A DNA stretch of 13,664 nucleotides from Enteractinococcus sp. (GTDB lineage Bacteria > Actinomycetota > Actinomycetes > Actinomycetales > Micrococcaceae). Positions 1 through 8,121 of this stretch are shown here, one piece after another. Within the stretch, counting starts at the first letter, position 1. Each line of letters opens with the position of its first letter. The notes below the pieces were generated by a model that saw nothing but the letters and a program-made list of their open reading frames with translations, searched no databases and was not told where the DNA came from. Where the stretch lies: contig JAJUIX010000008.1 of NCBI GenBank assembly GCA_029267455.1, positions 1 through 13,664 of the forward strand, written 5' to 3'. The translations under genes were made by a program, and so were the position numbers.

Positions 1-426
1 AACATAGAAAACGAAAAACACCAAAATAATGATGGCCGAGACGGAGCGTATCAGGCGGGTGCGATCCCGGAAGCGCTGTTCAAAGAAAGCAGGCATCGTG
101 ATCGTATCCCGGCTAATCTCGGAATACACTCGAAGCCGGGGTGCCACAATGAACCAGTTCAACCAGGTGCCAATCGTCAGCCCAATGGCGATCCAGGATT
201 CAATCAAACCGGTCGCATACAGTGCACCCGGCAAGCCCATCAATAACCAGCCAGACATATCGGAGGCACCGGCCGACAGCGCTGCTACGCGCGGGGAGAG
301 GTCTCTGCCGGCAAGAAGAAAATCGCGGCCCGTCTTGGTGCGTCGGTAGGCATAAAACCCGATCGCGATCATGCCAAGCAGGTACACAACGATGGCTGCT
401 AGTTGAAAGGCGTGTTCTTCACTCAT
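1..426 (-). CDS. putP: Sodium/proline symporter PutP, N-terminal part (cut by window edge)
   Basis: Inner-membrane symporter of the sodium:solute symporter (SSS) family that imports proline with Na+. I translated the minus strand from ATG at 426-424; it stays open to base 1, giving 142 residues, so the C-terminal two thirds lie outside the window. The first helix (about residues 8-26, LAAIVVYLLGMIAIGF) is followed by the PutP hallmark LSAGASDMSGWLLMGLPGA (residues 50-68). Its D56, S58, W60 and G64 match, shifted by one, the residues D55, S57, W59 and G63 studied in E. coli PutP for Na+ and proline binding. The segment ESWIAIGLTIGTWLNW follows. It is divergent from putA and supplies its substrate. 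No Shine-Dalgarno sequence precedes the ATG, whereas a -10 hexamer ends 8 nt upstream, so the message may be leaderless. Identity is very likely; specificity for proline rests on the motif and on putA next door. Confidence 0.93.
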   Translation of the reverse strand, partial: MSEEHAFQLAAIVVYLLGMIAIGFYAYRRTKTGRDFLLAGRDLSPRVAALSAGASDMSGWLLMGLPGALYATGLIESWIAIGLTIGTWLNWFIVAPRLRVYSEISRDTITMPAFFEQRFRDRTRLIRSVSAIIILVFFVFYV

Positions 427-434
427 AGCAAACG

Positions 435-463
435 ATTATTCTCGCTGTTGGCTCGATCACCAA
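435..463 (-). promoter_or_regulatory. Predicted putP promoter, leaderless type
   Basis: On the minus strand, TTGGTG (463-458) is followed after 17 bp by AATAAT (440-435), a 5/6 match to the -10 consensus. The hexamer ends 8 nt before the putP ATG, which puts the expected transcription start within 1-2 nt of the start codon. No ribosome-binding site lies between them, consistent with leaderless mRNA, which is common in actinobacteria. The -35 match is only 3/6. Confidence 0.45.
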
Positions 464-473
464 ATCCCACTGT

Positions 474-505
474 TTTATCGGGCTGGTGTTTCATCGGGCT
501 GGTCT
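474..505. repeat. Tandem 16-bp repeat in the putP-putA divergent region, possible operator
   Basis: Two adjacent copies of a 16-bp unit, TTTATCGGGCTGGTGT (474-489) and TTCATCGGGCTGGTCT (490-505), agree at 14 of 16 positions and share the 11-mer ATCGGGCTGGT. They lie just upstream of the predicted putP -35 and about 90 bp before putA, so a protein bound here could act on both genes. PutA lacks the DNA-binding domain used for self-repression in enteric bacteria, so an outside regulator is expected. That this is its site is inference. Confidence 0.35.
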
Positions 506-541
506 TCGTCGCCGCGCAGTAGTTCTGGTGTACCCGGATGC

Positions 542-586
542 CCTGTCGGGTCGTAAGCTGTGATACACGACACGATCCTCGACAGG
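542..586 (+). promoter_or_regulatory. Nested inverted repeat reaching the putA ribosome-binding site
   Basis: CCTGTCG (542-548) is the exact reverse complement of CGACAGG (580-586). Inside it, GTCGT (550-554) pairs with ACGAC (567-571). The right outer arm covers the first three bases of the putA Shine-Dalgarno AGGAG (584-588), so if this region is in the mRNA the stem would partly hide the ribosome site. A CRP/GlxR-like sequence, TGTGATACACGACACG (559-574; 8 of the 10 conserved half-site bases), lies inside the loop region and offers an alternative reading as a DNA operator. I found no convincing -35/-10 pair for putA, so I cannot say whether the repeat is transcribed. Confidence 0.3.
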
Positions 587-594
587 AGCGTCCT

Positions 595-3500
595 ATGACT
601 GCACCATCGCATGCATCCGCTGATATTCGTCCGTGGCAGTTGGCCGATGAGGCCATCGCACAGGTCCGCAGGTGGCTAGCACGGGCCGCTGATATTAAAC
701 CGGATCGCTCTGCACAACAGTTGGCAGGGGTACTCAAGGACCCTCGTGGTTTGGAATTCACAGTCGGATTTGTGGATCGGGTGGTGCGGCCTGAAGATCA
801 CGCTGCCGCGGCCCACGCGCTGGCCAGTATCGCAGAGGACGTGCCGGGATTTTTACCGTGGTATCTGCAAACGGCAGTTCGAGCGGGTGGAAAGCTTGCT
901 CCTGTGGCTCCCGGAGTGGTCGTGCCGACAGCTCAAGCAGCGCTGCGGTCTATGGTGGGGCATTTGCTGATCGATTCACGGGATAAACGTCTTGGCCGAG
1001 CAATTAGTAATCTTCGAACCGGCGGGATTGATCTCAATATCAACTTGCTGGGCGAGGCCATTTTGGGGCAACAAGAAGCAAATAATCGCGTCGCAGCCAC
1101 CCGCGCACTGATTGAGCGTTCCGATGTGGACTATGTGTCTATCAAGGTATCTGCCACGGTGGCCCCACATAATCCGTGGGCACACGAAGAAGCCGTGACA
1201 GCAATCGTCGAACAATTGCGTCCGCTATATCGTGCCGCCATGACGGCTGAGCCGGTCACCTTCATCAACCTCGATATGGAGGAATATAAAGATCTCGAGC
1301 TGACTCTTGACGTGTATCGACGGCTCATCGCAGAACCCGAGTTCAAGCATTTTTACTCAGGCATTGTCTTGCAGGCGTATCTTCCTGATGCATATCAGGC
1401 CATGGTCGAGCTACAACAGTTCGCCGCCCAGCGGGTCGCCGATGGCGGAGCGCCCATTAAGGTGCGGGTGGTCAAAGGCGCGAACTTACCCATGGAACGC
1501 GTTCAGGCCGCCATGCGCCGGTGGCCGCAGACCGTGTGGCCGACCAAACAAGACACCGATACCAATTACAAACGGATCCTGGACTACGCCCTCCGGCCGG
1601 AGCACCTAGCGCACGTTGAGATCGGCGTCGCGGGCCAAAACCTGTTTGATATCGCCCTGGCGTATTTACTCATGCAACGTCGTGGTATCGCGATGGAGGG
1701 CCCAGTAGATTTTGAGATGCTTTTGGGTATGGCCAGTGCCCAAGCCCAAGCTGTGCGAGAAGATGTAGGTCGTTTACTGCTCTACACCCCGGTGGTACAT
1801 CCTGACGAATTTGATGTCGCCATCTCGTATCTGGTGCGGCGTTTAGAAGAAGGCTCCTCACAGGAGAACTTCATGTCAGCGGTCTTTGAACTGGACGATG
1901 AGGCAGTCTTCAAACGCGAAGCTGACCGGTTCCGTGCTGCGTTGAGACAGTTTGAATCTGAGGCAGAGCTTATCCCGCAGCCACGACGGCAGCAAAACCG
2001 CCAGACCGAGGACTTTTCCAGACCGTCTCATCAGGCTTTCGACAATACGGCAGATACCGATCCGAATCTGCCGCAAAATCGGGAGTGGGCCCGCCAGATC
2101 ATCGAGCGCATGGCCGACTCAACCCTCGGTAAAGATATGGTGGCCTCTCACCAGATTGATACTGAAGCGCAATTGGAAACCGCTATGACCGGCGCCATAG
2201 CCGCAGGGAAGACCTGGCAGGAGTTGCCGTTGGAGACCCGCTCCCAGGTACTCCTTCGCATCGGTGATCACCTGGCGGCAGCACGCGGGAAGTTATTGGA
2301 GGTCATGGGTTCAGAAACAGGAAAAACACTGGATCAATCTGACCCCGAAGTCTCCGAAGCCATCGATTTTGCTCGCTATTACGGCGAACAATGCTTACAA
2401 CTCAACCGCATCGCTGGGGCAACCCCACATCCGGTGGGACTCACCGTAGTCACTCCACCATGGAACTTCCCGGTAGCGATCCCCACCGGTTCGGTGACTG
2501 CAGCATTAGCTGCCGGTTCGCCCGTCATCATCAAACCGGCTCCGCAAGCTCAACGAACCGCAGCGGTGATTGTCCAAGCGCTCTGGGCGGCACTCAATGA
2601 GTTCGAGCTACCACATGAGATTGTCACTTACCTCGTAGCGGAGGAGGGGTCCCTGGGCTCCCAGTTGGTGACTGATCCGCGAGTCGAGCGAGTCATCCTG
2701 ACCGGCGGGTATGAAACCGCCCAGTTGTTTACCAATATGCGTGCCGATATGCCGCTTTTTGGTGAAACTTCGGGTAAAAATGCGCTCGTCGTGACCCCAA
2801 CGGCTGATCTTGATCTCGCCGTGGCCGACGTCGTGCATTCTGCGTTTGGTCATGCGGGACAAAAGTGCTCCGCTGCCTCGCTGTTAATATTGGTGGGCCA
2901 AACCGCTGTGAGTGAACGTTTCCACCGGCAACTGCTGGATGCCGTCGCATCCTTGGTGGTCGATCACCCGACGAACCCAGCGGCCCAGATGGGCCCCGTC
3001 GTGGAACAACCCGGCGACAAGCTGGCGCGGGGGCTGAGTACGTTAGAAACCGGACAACGCTGGAATCTTGTGCCACAGCGCTTGGACGATACTGGCAGAT
3101 TGTTTTCTCCCGGTGTTCGGTCGGGGGTGAAACCGGGCTCGGAGTATCATCAAACCGAATACTTCGGGCCCATCCTAGGGGTGATGTCCGCCGAGACCTT
3201 GGAAGATGCCATCGACTACGTCAATGCTGTCCCATATGGTCTTACCTCCGGGCTGCATTCGTTAGATCCCGATGAGATCGCGACCTGGGCCGAACATGTC
3301 GCCGCGGGCAATTTATATATTAATCGTGGGATTACCGGAGCGGTGGTGCGTCGTCAGCCCTTTGGCGGTTGGAAGCGCTCGGCGATTGGCCCCGGCGCTA
3401 AAGTCGGTGGTCCGAACTATTTGCTGGGCCTCACAGACTGGACCGATGCCCCCGATGCATTACCTGAAACCCACGAGGATCGCGCTCCCCAGCGTCATGA

Positions 3501-4137
3501 AGCGGTTGCCGCATACCTTGCAGCTGATGAGGCTCGATGGTTATCCCGCGCGACAGGACACGATGCTACAGTCGTCGAAACCTATACCGGGCAGCGAGAT
3601 GTCTCCAACCTAGTGGTCGAAATCAATGTGCTCCGGTACCGCCCCGTCCCAGTGCACGTGCGATTGTCGGATGCGTCGTCGGCGGGTGTGGCTCAGATAT
3701 TACGGGTGACTGCAGCCGGGATCCGCGTACAACACGCTACCGCCAGCGGCCAGGGGACCGGTGTCTTACCTGAGAATATCGTGTCTGTGCCCCCAGAAGT
3801 ACCGCGCCAGATCGCTGACGCATTCACGGACACGAACATGTCTGTCGTCTTCGAAGATACGGCCGCGTGGCTACGCCGGGCGGCAAGCTTGGCAGAATAT
3901 GATCCCGCCGATGGTTCAGGACGCATCCGGATGATCGGAAATACCGAAACTGCCGAAACCATCGCAGCACTTGCTCACAGCCCGGAAATCGCGGTCTATC
4001 GCCAACCGGTCACTTCGGCGGGCAGGCTCGAGATGCTGCCGTTCATCCGTGAACAGGCAGTGTCAATGACTGCCCACCGGTTCGGCACCATCAATGATTT
4101 ACCGCAGCGAGCGCTCGGAGACATCCAGTTTGGCTAA
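595..4137 (+). CDS. putA: Bifunctional proline dehydrogenase / L-glutamate gamma-semialdehyde dehydrogenase PutA
   Basis: Oxidises proline to glutamate in two steps: an FAD-linked dehydrogenase, then an NAD-linked aldehyde dehydrogenase, with the intermediate channelled inside the protein. The product has 1180 residues. I chose ATG at 595 because AGGAG (584-588) sits 6 nt before it; an in-frame ATG at 538 would add 19 residues without a ribosome site. The proline dehydrogenase barrel spans about 125-440, with KGANLPME, KQDTDTNYKRILDY, GVAGQNLFD and the substrate-binding arginine pair R415-R416 in SYLVRRLEEGS. The aldehyde dehydrogenase spans about 520-950, with PPWNFPVAIPTG, TGGYETAQLF (from 703), general-base E724 in GETSGKN and nucleophile C758 in GQKCSAAS. 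Residues about 980-1180 form the extra C-terminal domain of long PutAs, with LRYRPVPVHVRL (R1014) and the terminal motif REQAVSMTAHRFG. There is no N-terminal ribbon-helix-helix domain, so it should not repress its own gene. Divergent from putP. Confidence 0.96.
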   Translation: MTAPSHASADIRPWQLADEAIAQVRRWLARAADIKPDRSAQQLAGVLKDPRGLEFTVGFVDRVVRPEDHAAAAHALASIAEDVPGFLPWYLQTAVRAGGKLAPVAPGVVVPTAQAALRSMVGHLLIDSRDKRLGRAISNLRTGGIDLNINLLGEAILGQQEANNRVAATRALIERSDVDYVSIKVSATVAPHNPWAHEEAVTAIVEQLRPLYRAAMTAEPVTFINLDMEEYKDLELTLDVYRRLIAEPEFKHFYSGIVLQAYLPDAYQAMVELQQFAAQRVADGGAPIKVRVVKGANLPMERVQAAMRRWPQTVWPTKQDTDTNYKRILDYALRPEHLAHVEIGVAGQNLFDIALAYLLMQRRGIAMEGPVDFEMLLGMASAQAQAVREDVGRLLLYTPVVHPDEFDVAISYLVRRLEEGSSQENFMSAVFELDDEAVFKREADRFRAALRQFESEAELIPQPRRQQNRQTEDFSRPSHQAFDNTADTDPNLPQNREWARQIIERMADSTLGKDMVASHQIDTEAQLETAMTGAIAAGKTWQELPLETRSQVLLRIGDHLAAARGKLLEVMGSETGKTLDQSDPEVSEAIDFARYYGEQCLQLNRIAGATPHPVGLTVVTPPWNFPVAIPTGSVTAALAAGSPVIIKPAPQAQRTAAVIVQALWAALNEFELPHEIVTYLVAEEGSLGSQLVTDPRVERVILTGGYETAQLFTNMRADMPLFGETSGKNALVVTPTADLDLAVADVVHSAFGHAGQKCSAASLLILVGQTAVSERFHRQLLDAVASLVVDHPTNPAAQMGPVVEQPGDKLARGLSTLETGQRWNLVPQRLDDTGRLFSPGVRSGVKPGSEYHQTEYFGPILGVMSAETLEDAIDYVNAVPYGLTSGLHSLDPDEIATWAEHVAAGNLYINRGITGAVVRRQPFGGWKRSAIGPGAKVGGPNYLLGLTDWTDAPDALPETHEDRAPQRHEAVAAYLAADEARWLSRATGHDATVVETYTGQRDVSNLVVEINVLRYRPVPVHVRLSDASSAGVAQILRVTAAGIRVQHATASGQGTGVLPENIVSVPPEVPRQIADAFTDTNMSVVFEDTAAWLRRAASLAEYDPADGSGRIRMIGNTETAETIAALAHSPEIAVYRQPVTSAGRLEMLPFIREQAVSMTAHRFGTINDLPQRALGDIQFG

Positions 4138-4143
4138 CCTTTT

Positions 4144-4386
4144 TTATGAAGGGTCGGAAGTGCTGTCATCGTGAGGCTCCCGGTCGGCATACATGCCTTT
4201 CTTCTGGTCATATGCGCGAACTTGAATCCAGGCAAAGGCGATGACACCGATGCCAAGCAGCAGCCAGGACCGATCGGTGCCGAAGAAGGCTTCGTCATTG
4301 AGGATGACCGCCATGAGTTCGACCAGCACGACGACGAAACCCCCGAATAGTGCGCCTAATAGGGCAGCTTTGGCTTTACCTGGCAT
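4144..4386 (-). CDS. Small two-helix membrane protein, last gene of the ABC exporter operon
   Basis: An 80-residue protein I do not recognise. ATG at 4386-4384 is supported by GGAGAG ending 4 nt upstream; a longer reading in the same frame (to 4527) lies inside the ABC gene and is unlikely. It has two hydrophobic segments, about residues 8-30 (LLGALFGGFVVVLVELMAVI) and 41-57 (WLLLGIGVIAFAWIQV), joined by a short loop with charged residues (NDEAFFGTDRS), and ends in a charged hydrophilic tail of about 22 residues rich in D, S and K. Its start lies inside the upstream ABC gene (stop at 4378-4376), an 11-nt overlap that implies translational coupling. That suggests a role with the exporter, such as an accessory or stabilising subunit, but no function can be assigned from sequence. 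Its stop is 6 bp from the stop of the convergent putA. Confidence 0.75.
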   Translation of the reverse strand: MPGKAKAALLGALFGGFVVVLVELMAVILNDEAFFGTDRSWLLLGIGVIAFAWIQVRAYDQKKGMYADREPHDDSTSDPS

Positions 4387-6232
4387 CTGACTCTCCGTCT
4401 TGTTTGGAAGCTGGTAGTTCGCTATGGCTGAGTGAATCTTGCCACGCTTGGTGAAGTTGGGAGAATTGCCCACCGGTGGAAATGAGTTCCTCGGGCGTGC
4501 CGTCTTCAATAATTTGGCCGTCTTCAACCACCAGCACTCGGTCGGCGATCATGACCGTGGACAGCCGGTGGGCGATAATGAAGGAGGTTCGTTGGCCTAA
4601 TAATTCTTCGAGTCCCTCCTGCACGATCGCCTCGGTTGGCGCATCCAGCGATGAGGTAGCTTCGTCGAGGATCAGCACGGTGGGATCGGCCAGGAACGCG
4701 CGACCAAAGGAGATCATCTGGCGTTGCCCTGCTGACATGCGCCCGCCCCTGGCTCGTACATCGGTGTCAAAACCTTCGGGGAGTTGATCAATGAAGATAT
4801 CGGCCCCAATAATTTTGGCGGCTGCTCGGATCTCTTCACGGGTTGCCTGGGGGTTGCCGATGGCCATATTATCTGCGACCGAACCGGAGAATAAATACGA
4901 CTCCTGCGTCACCATGACAATGTGGTTGGTGAGGGTCTCTAAGTCCAGGTCTTTGATGTTGACGCCGTCGAGGGTGATCGAGCCCTCGGTGACGTCATAA
5001 AACCGGGCCATGAGTTTCGCGATCGTGGATTTTCCCGCACCGGTAGAGCCCACAATGGCTACAGTTTGTCCGGCCGGTACTCGGAAGGAGGTGGGTTGAA
5101 GAGCCAACGGCAGGTCGTCCTGGTACCGGAACGAAACATTATCAAAGACAATCTCGCCGCGGGCCTCTGGTAGCTCCACTGGGTCTTTGGGATCTGTCAC
5201 CGTAGGGCGTTCGGCCAACAGTCCAGAGATTTTCTCCAAGGCTGCAACAGCGGATTGGAAGGTGTTGTAAAAGTTGGCGATCTCATCGATCGGCTGGAAG
5301 AACCGTCGGGCATAGAGGACCAGGGCGACCAATACACCCACTTGGAGCTCGCCGCCGAGCACTCGGAAGCCGCCCACGACTAGCACCGCGGCAATCGTGA
5401 TGGACGATAACCAGCGCAGGGTTGGCTGGTAGATACCGAATAGGTGAATCGAACGCAGCGCAGACTGGCGATGATCTTCGGCAAGCTGGGCATAGATCTC
5501 GCCGTTAGCCTGCTGACGTCGATAGGTTTTGACCGCTCGAATCCCGCTGACGGTTTCGACAAAGTGGGAGATCAATCTGGCTGAGTTCGTTTGAATTTGC
5601 CGGTAAATGACCGAGGAGCGTTTTTGGAACCATACAGACAGCATCGTGGCCGGTACCAACAACCCAGCCATGACCAGCCCTGATGGGGCGTCCATAGATA
5701 CGATAAGGACCATGGTAAAGACCATCTGCAATACCGAACCGACCATAATGTCCAGTCCGGAGTTCAGCAGTTGGGCCAACGCGTCCATATCGGAGGTCTG
5801 CCGAGCTACCGTGCGTCCTGACGCATAGGTTTCGTGGAATTTCATATCCAACCGTTGACTGTGTAAAAACAGCCGCTTGCGCAAGCTATACAGCATGGTC
5901 TGGCCGAGGGTCATATTCCAGCGGATGAACACATACATCAGCCCGCCGGCCACGAGCGCTGCCAGAATATGTGTCGCTGCCGCACCAATTGCAGGAATCG
6001 CATTGCCTTCGGCAAGCGCGGGCAGACCATTATCAATACCCCATGCGATGATGGCCGGTCCGGCAAGCGAAGCTAGCTGCGCCACGATGACAACGATCGA
6101 TAAGCCAATCAACTGCCAGGTATAGGGATTCAGTAAGCTCCCCAATAAGCGCAGCGAGGCACGTCGCTCTTCTTTGGTCATCCGCTGGTAGTGCGCCGAA
6201 CCAGCCCCGCGAGCGCGTCCTGGTCCACTCAT
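4376..6232 (-). CDS. ABC exporter half-transporter (permease fused to ATPase), consensus-site subunit
   Basis: A 618-residue type IV ABC half-transporter of the MdlB / multidrug class in the cell membrane. A basic N-terminal tail precedes six transmembrane helices (about 38-310) and the ATPase domain (about 360-600). Visible are Walker A GSTGAGKST (395-403, K401), Q-loop Q443 in VTQESYLFSG, signature MSAGQ (499-503), Walker B VLILDE with catalytic E524, and H-loop H555. The signature departs from the usual LSGGQ. This complements the partner upstream, which has a normal signature but lacks the catalytic Glu, as in heterodimeric exporters with one degenerate ATP site. The start ATG overlaps the partner's stop (ATGA, 6232-6229), and GGAGG lies 7 nt upstream, so the two proteins are made together. 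The substrate cannot be told from sequence: drug, lipid or peptide export are all possible. Confidence 0.93.
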   Translation of the reverse strand: MSGPGRARGAGSAHYQRMTKEERRASLRLLGSLLNPYTWQLIGLSIVVIVAQLASLAGPAIIAWGIDNGLPALAEGNAIPAIGAAATHILAALVAGGLMYVFIRWNMTLGQTMLYSLRKRLFLHSQRLDMKFHETYASGRTVARQTSDMDALAQLLNSGLDIMVGSVLQMVFTMVLIVSMDAPSGLVMAGLLVPATMLSVWFQKRSSVIYRQIQTNSARLISHFVETVSGIRAVKTYRRQQANGEIYAQLAEDHRQSALRSIHLFGIYQPTLRWLSSITIAAVLVVGGFRVLGGELQVGVLVALVLYARRFFQPIDEIANFYNTFQSAVAALEKISGLLAERPTVTDPKDPVELPEARGEIVFDNVSFRYQDDLPLALQPTSFRVPAGQTVAIVGSTGAGKSTIAKLMARFYDVTEGSITLDGVNIKDLDLETLTNHIVMVTQESYLFSGSVADNMAIGNPQATREEIRAAAKIIGADIFIDQLPEGFDTDVRARGGRMSAGQRQMISFGRAFLADPTVLILDEATSSLDAPTEAIVQEGLEELLGQRTSFIIAHRLSTVMIADRVLVVEDGQIIEDGTPEELISTGGQFSQLHQAWQDSLSHSELPASKQDGESDAR

Positions 6233-7998
6233 GATTGCACCTCCACATCTTGGTTGGGGCTGGCCATCAGATACCGGTACCGCGACGAGGTGCGTAACAA
6301 CTCTTGATGGGTGCCAACCGCAGCGATCTTGCCGTGATCGAGCAAAGCGACCCGGTCAGCCAGGGCCACCGTGGAGGAACGATGGGCGATGATGAACGTC
6401 GTGGTGTTATCCAAAACTTCACGGAGTTGGGCGATCACACGCTCTTCGGTCTTGGTATCCAGGGCAGAGAGTGGATCATCGAGCAATAAGAGAGCCGGTC
6501 GGGCAGCGATGGCTCGAGCCAGCGCGATACGTTGCCGTTGACCACCCGAAAGCGAGAAGCCTTGTTCACCAATGTGCGTGTCGATTCCGTCGGCCAGATC
6601 AGCAACAAACCCGGCATCAGCAGCATGTAGCGCCTCCCACGCGATGTCATCGCGTACTTCCTCGGGAAGCTCTGGGTCGACGCCTAGCAGCACATTGTCT
6701 CGGACGGAAAACGAGAACAAGGTGGTGTCTTCGAAAGCAAAAGCGGTCAGCCGACGCAGATCGTCAAGATCCATGTCGTGGACTGATACACCGTCAATGG
6801 TGATGCACCCGCCGGTGATGTCAAAGATCCGAGGAACCAGCTGCAGCAGAGTGGACTTTCCATTGCCGGTGACCCCCACCAGGGCCATGGTCTCACCGGG
6901 GCGGACGTGAAGGTTGACGCCCTGGAACAAGTCCGGCGCATCCTCGGGCGCGTCATGGAACCGAAAACGCACCTCGTCCATGACCAACTCTCCGGTGGCC
7001 CGATCGAAATCGATCGTTACCGGGTCGGTGGGGGAGACGATGGTATTTTCGGCATCCATCACTTCGAAATAGCGTTCCAATGCGGTAGTGGTTTGTACCG
7101 CTTGCCCAAAGAGCATACCCACCATCCGTGTTGGCCCGACGACCAGGGTCGCGGTCGCGAAGAAACTTGCGAGCTGCCCGACGTTCATGGCGCCGCTATT
7201 GACCTGCAATAAGCCCAGCAGCAGGGACAATCCCAACATCGACTCGGGAAGGGCTAGCATGAACATATCGAAGCGGGCCAACGTGGTGGCTTTGCGGATT
7301 TCGTTATCACGTAGTGCCACGGCGTCGTCGTCAAAATTTGCTAGAGCTTGTTTGCTGCGACCAAATGCTTTGAGGACGCGAATGCCCTGAACAGATTGTT
7401 CCACCGTCGTAGAAATCTCGCCGTTGAGATCTTGCGAGCGGCGAGTAAAAACCGAGTAGTCGCGCTGGAAACGGTACGTCAAGACGACGATCGGAAAGAT
7501 GATCACCATAAATATGAGCGCTAAGAGCACCGAAGAACGCGACATCATATACAGCCCCACCACGATCGTCGCGGCCGAGGAGACCATCATGATCATCCCA
7601 AAGGCAATCCAGCGACGAATTTGGGTGACATCCTGTTGGGCCCTTGATAACAATTGCCCTGAGCCCCAGTCGTTATGAAAGGCCACCGGCATATCCAGGA
7701 TCCAGGTATAAAACCGCACTCGCATTTTGCGTTCAATATCGGTAGAAGGCCCGACGGCAAAAACGCGACGCAACCACATTAGCACCGCTTCAAGAAGGCC
7801 CAGGGCAACGATGACACCGCCGGCGAACCAGACGGTGGCCACGGTGGGGGACGTTTCGAGGTTGTTGACTAATACGCCTAATACCTGCGGAATCATCAGT
7901 CCCACCACAGATGCCGCGATGGTGACCATCAAGCCCATGAACAACCGATGGCGGATCGGTTTGATAATGCGCCATAAACGCCCCATAGCATCGATCAT
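6229..7998 (-). CDS. ABC exporter half-transporter (permease fused to ATPase), degenerate-site subunit
   Basis: A 589-residue ABC half-transporter and the likely partner of the overlapping downstream gene. The start ATG at 7998 follows AGGAGG with 8 nt spacing; a second in-frame Met at residue 5 is placed less well. Six transmembrane helices occupy about 18-300, the ATPase domain about 338-580. Walker A is GVTGNGKST (375-383, K381), the signature is a perfect LSGGQ (483-487) and the H-loop is H539. Two key residues are changed. Walker B reads LLLLDD, with D508 where the catalytic Glu should be. The Q-loop reads FAFEDTTLFS, with E423 where Gln is usual. So this subunit should bind ATP but hydrolyse it poorly at its own Walker site, while its LSGGQ completes the active site built on the partner. 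It is the first gene of the three-gene operon. Substrate unknown. Confidence 0.93.
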   Translation of the reverse strand: MIDAMGRLWRIIKPIRHRLFMGLMVTIAASVVGLMIPQVLGVLVNNLETSPTVATVWFAGGVIVALGLLEAVLMWLRRVFAVGPSTDIERKMRVRFYTWILDMPVAFHNDWGSGQLLSRAQQDVTQIRRWIAFGMIMMVSSAATIVVGLYMMSRSSVLLALIFMVIIFPIVVLTYRFQRDYSVFTRRSQDLNGEISTTVEQSVQGIRVLKAFGRSKQALANFDDDAVALRDNEIRKATTLARFDMFMLALPESMLGLSLLLGLLQVNSGAMNVGQLASFFATATLVVGPTRMVGMLFGQAVQTTTALERYFEVMDAENTIVSPTDPVTIDFDRATGELVMDEVRFRFHDAPEDAPDLFQGVNLHVRPGETMALVGVTGNGKSTLLQLVPRIFDITGGCITIDGVSVHDMDLDDLRRLTAFAFEDTTLFSFSVRDNVLLGVDPELPEEVRDDIAWEALHAADAGFVADLADGIDTHIGEQGFSLSGGQRQRIALARAIAARPALLLLDDPLSALDTKTEERVIAQLREVLDNTTTFIIAHRSSTVALADRVALLDHGKIAAVGTHQELLRTSSRYRYLMASPNQDVEVQS

Positions 7999-8121
7999 GA
8001 ACTATGCCTCCTATGGGTGGGACCGATATGGAAAGACCACCGGTAGTTGCTCATCGTAGTGACGAGACAAAAGTGTCGAAAGCCTTGCGACCAAATGTGC
8101 GCAACTCAGCAGGCCGGTCCA
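7999..8121. other. Intergenic gap between the UPF0371 gene and the ABC operon
   Basis: The 123 bp separate two minus-strand genes. TTGCG (8085-8089) and CGCAA (8100-8104) can form a 5-bp stem 3' of the UPF0371 gene, too weak and without a clean T run to call a terminator. AGGAGG for the first ABC gene lies at 8007-8012. I found no convincing -35/-10 pair, so the ABC genes could be read from a promoter here that I do not recognise or by read-through from UPF0371. Confidence 0.4.

Noticed and set aside
538..594. In-frame upstream ATG that would extend PutA by 19 residues
   Set aside because: No ribosome site precedes it, the added residues are unlike PutA N-termini, and ATG 595 has AGGAG at 6 nt.
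423..761. Minus-strand 112-codon open frame across the putP-putA gap
   Set aside because: It overlaps both the true putP frame and the start of putA, and its protein resembles nothing; it is a shadow frame.
2729..3076. Minus-strand 115-codon open frame inside putA
   Set aside because: Arginine/proline-rich shadow of the aldehyde dehydrogenase coding strand.
4130..4140. TTGGCTAACCT resembling half of an IdeR/DtxR iron box
   Set aside because: It covers the putA stop codon between convergent genes, has no matching second half and no promoter.
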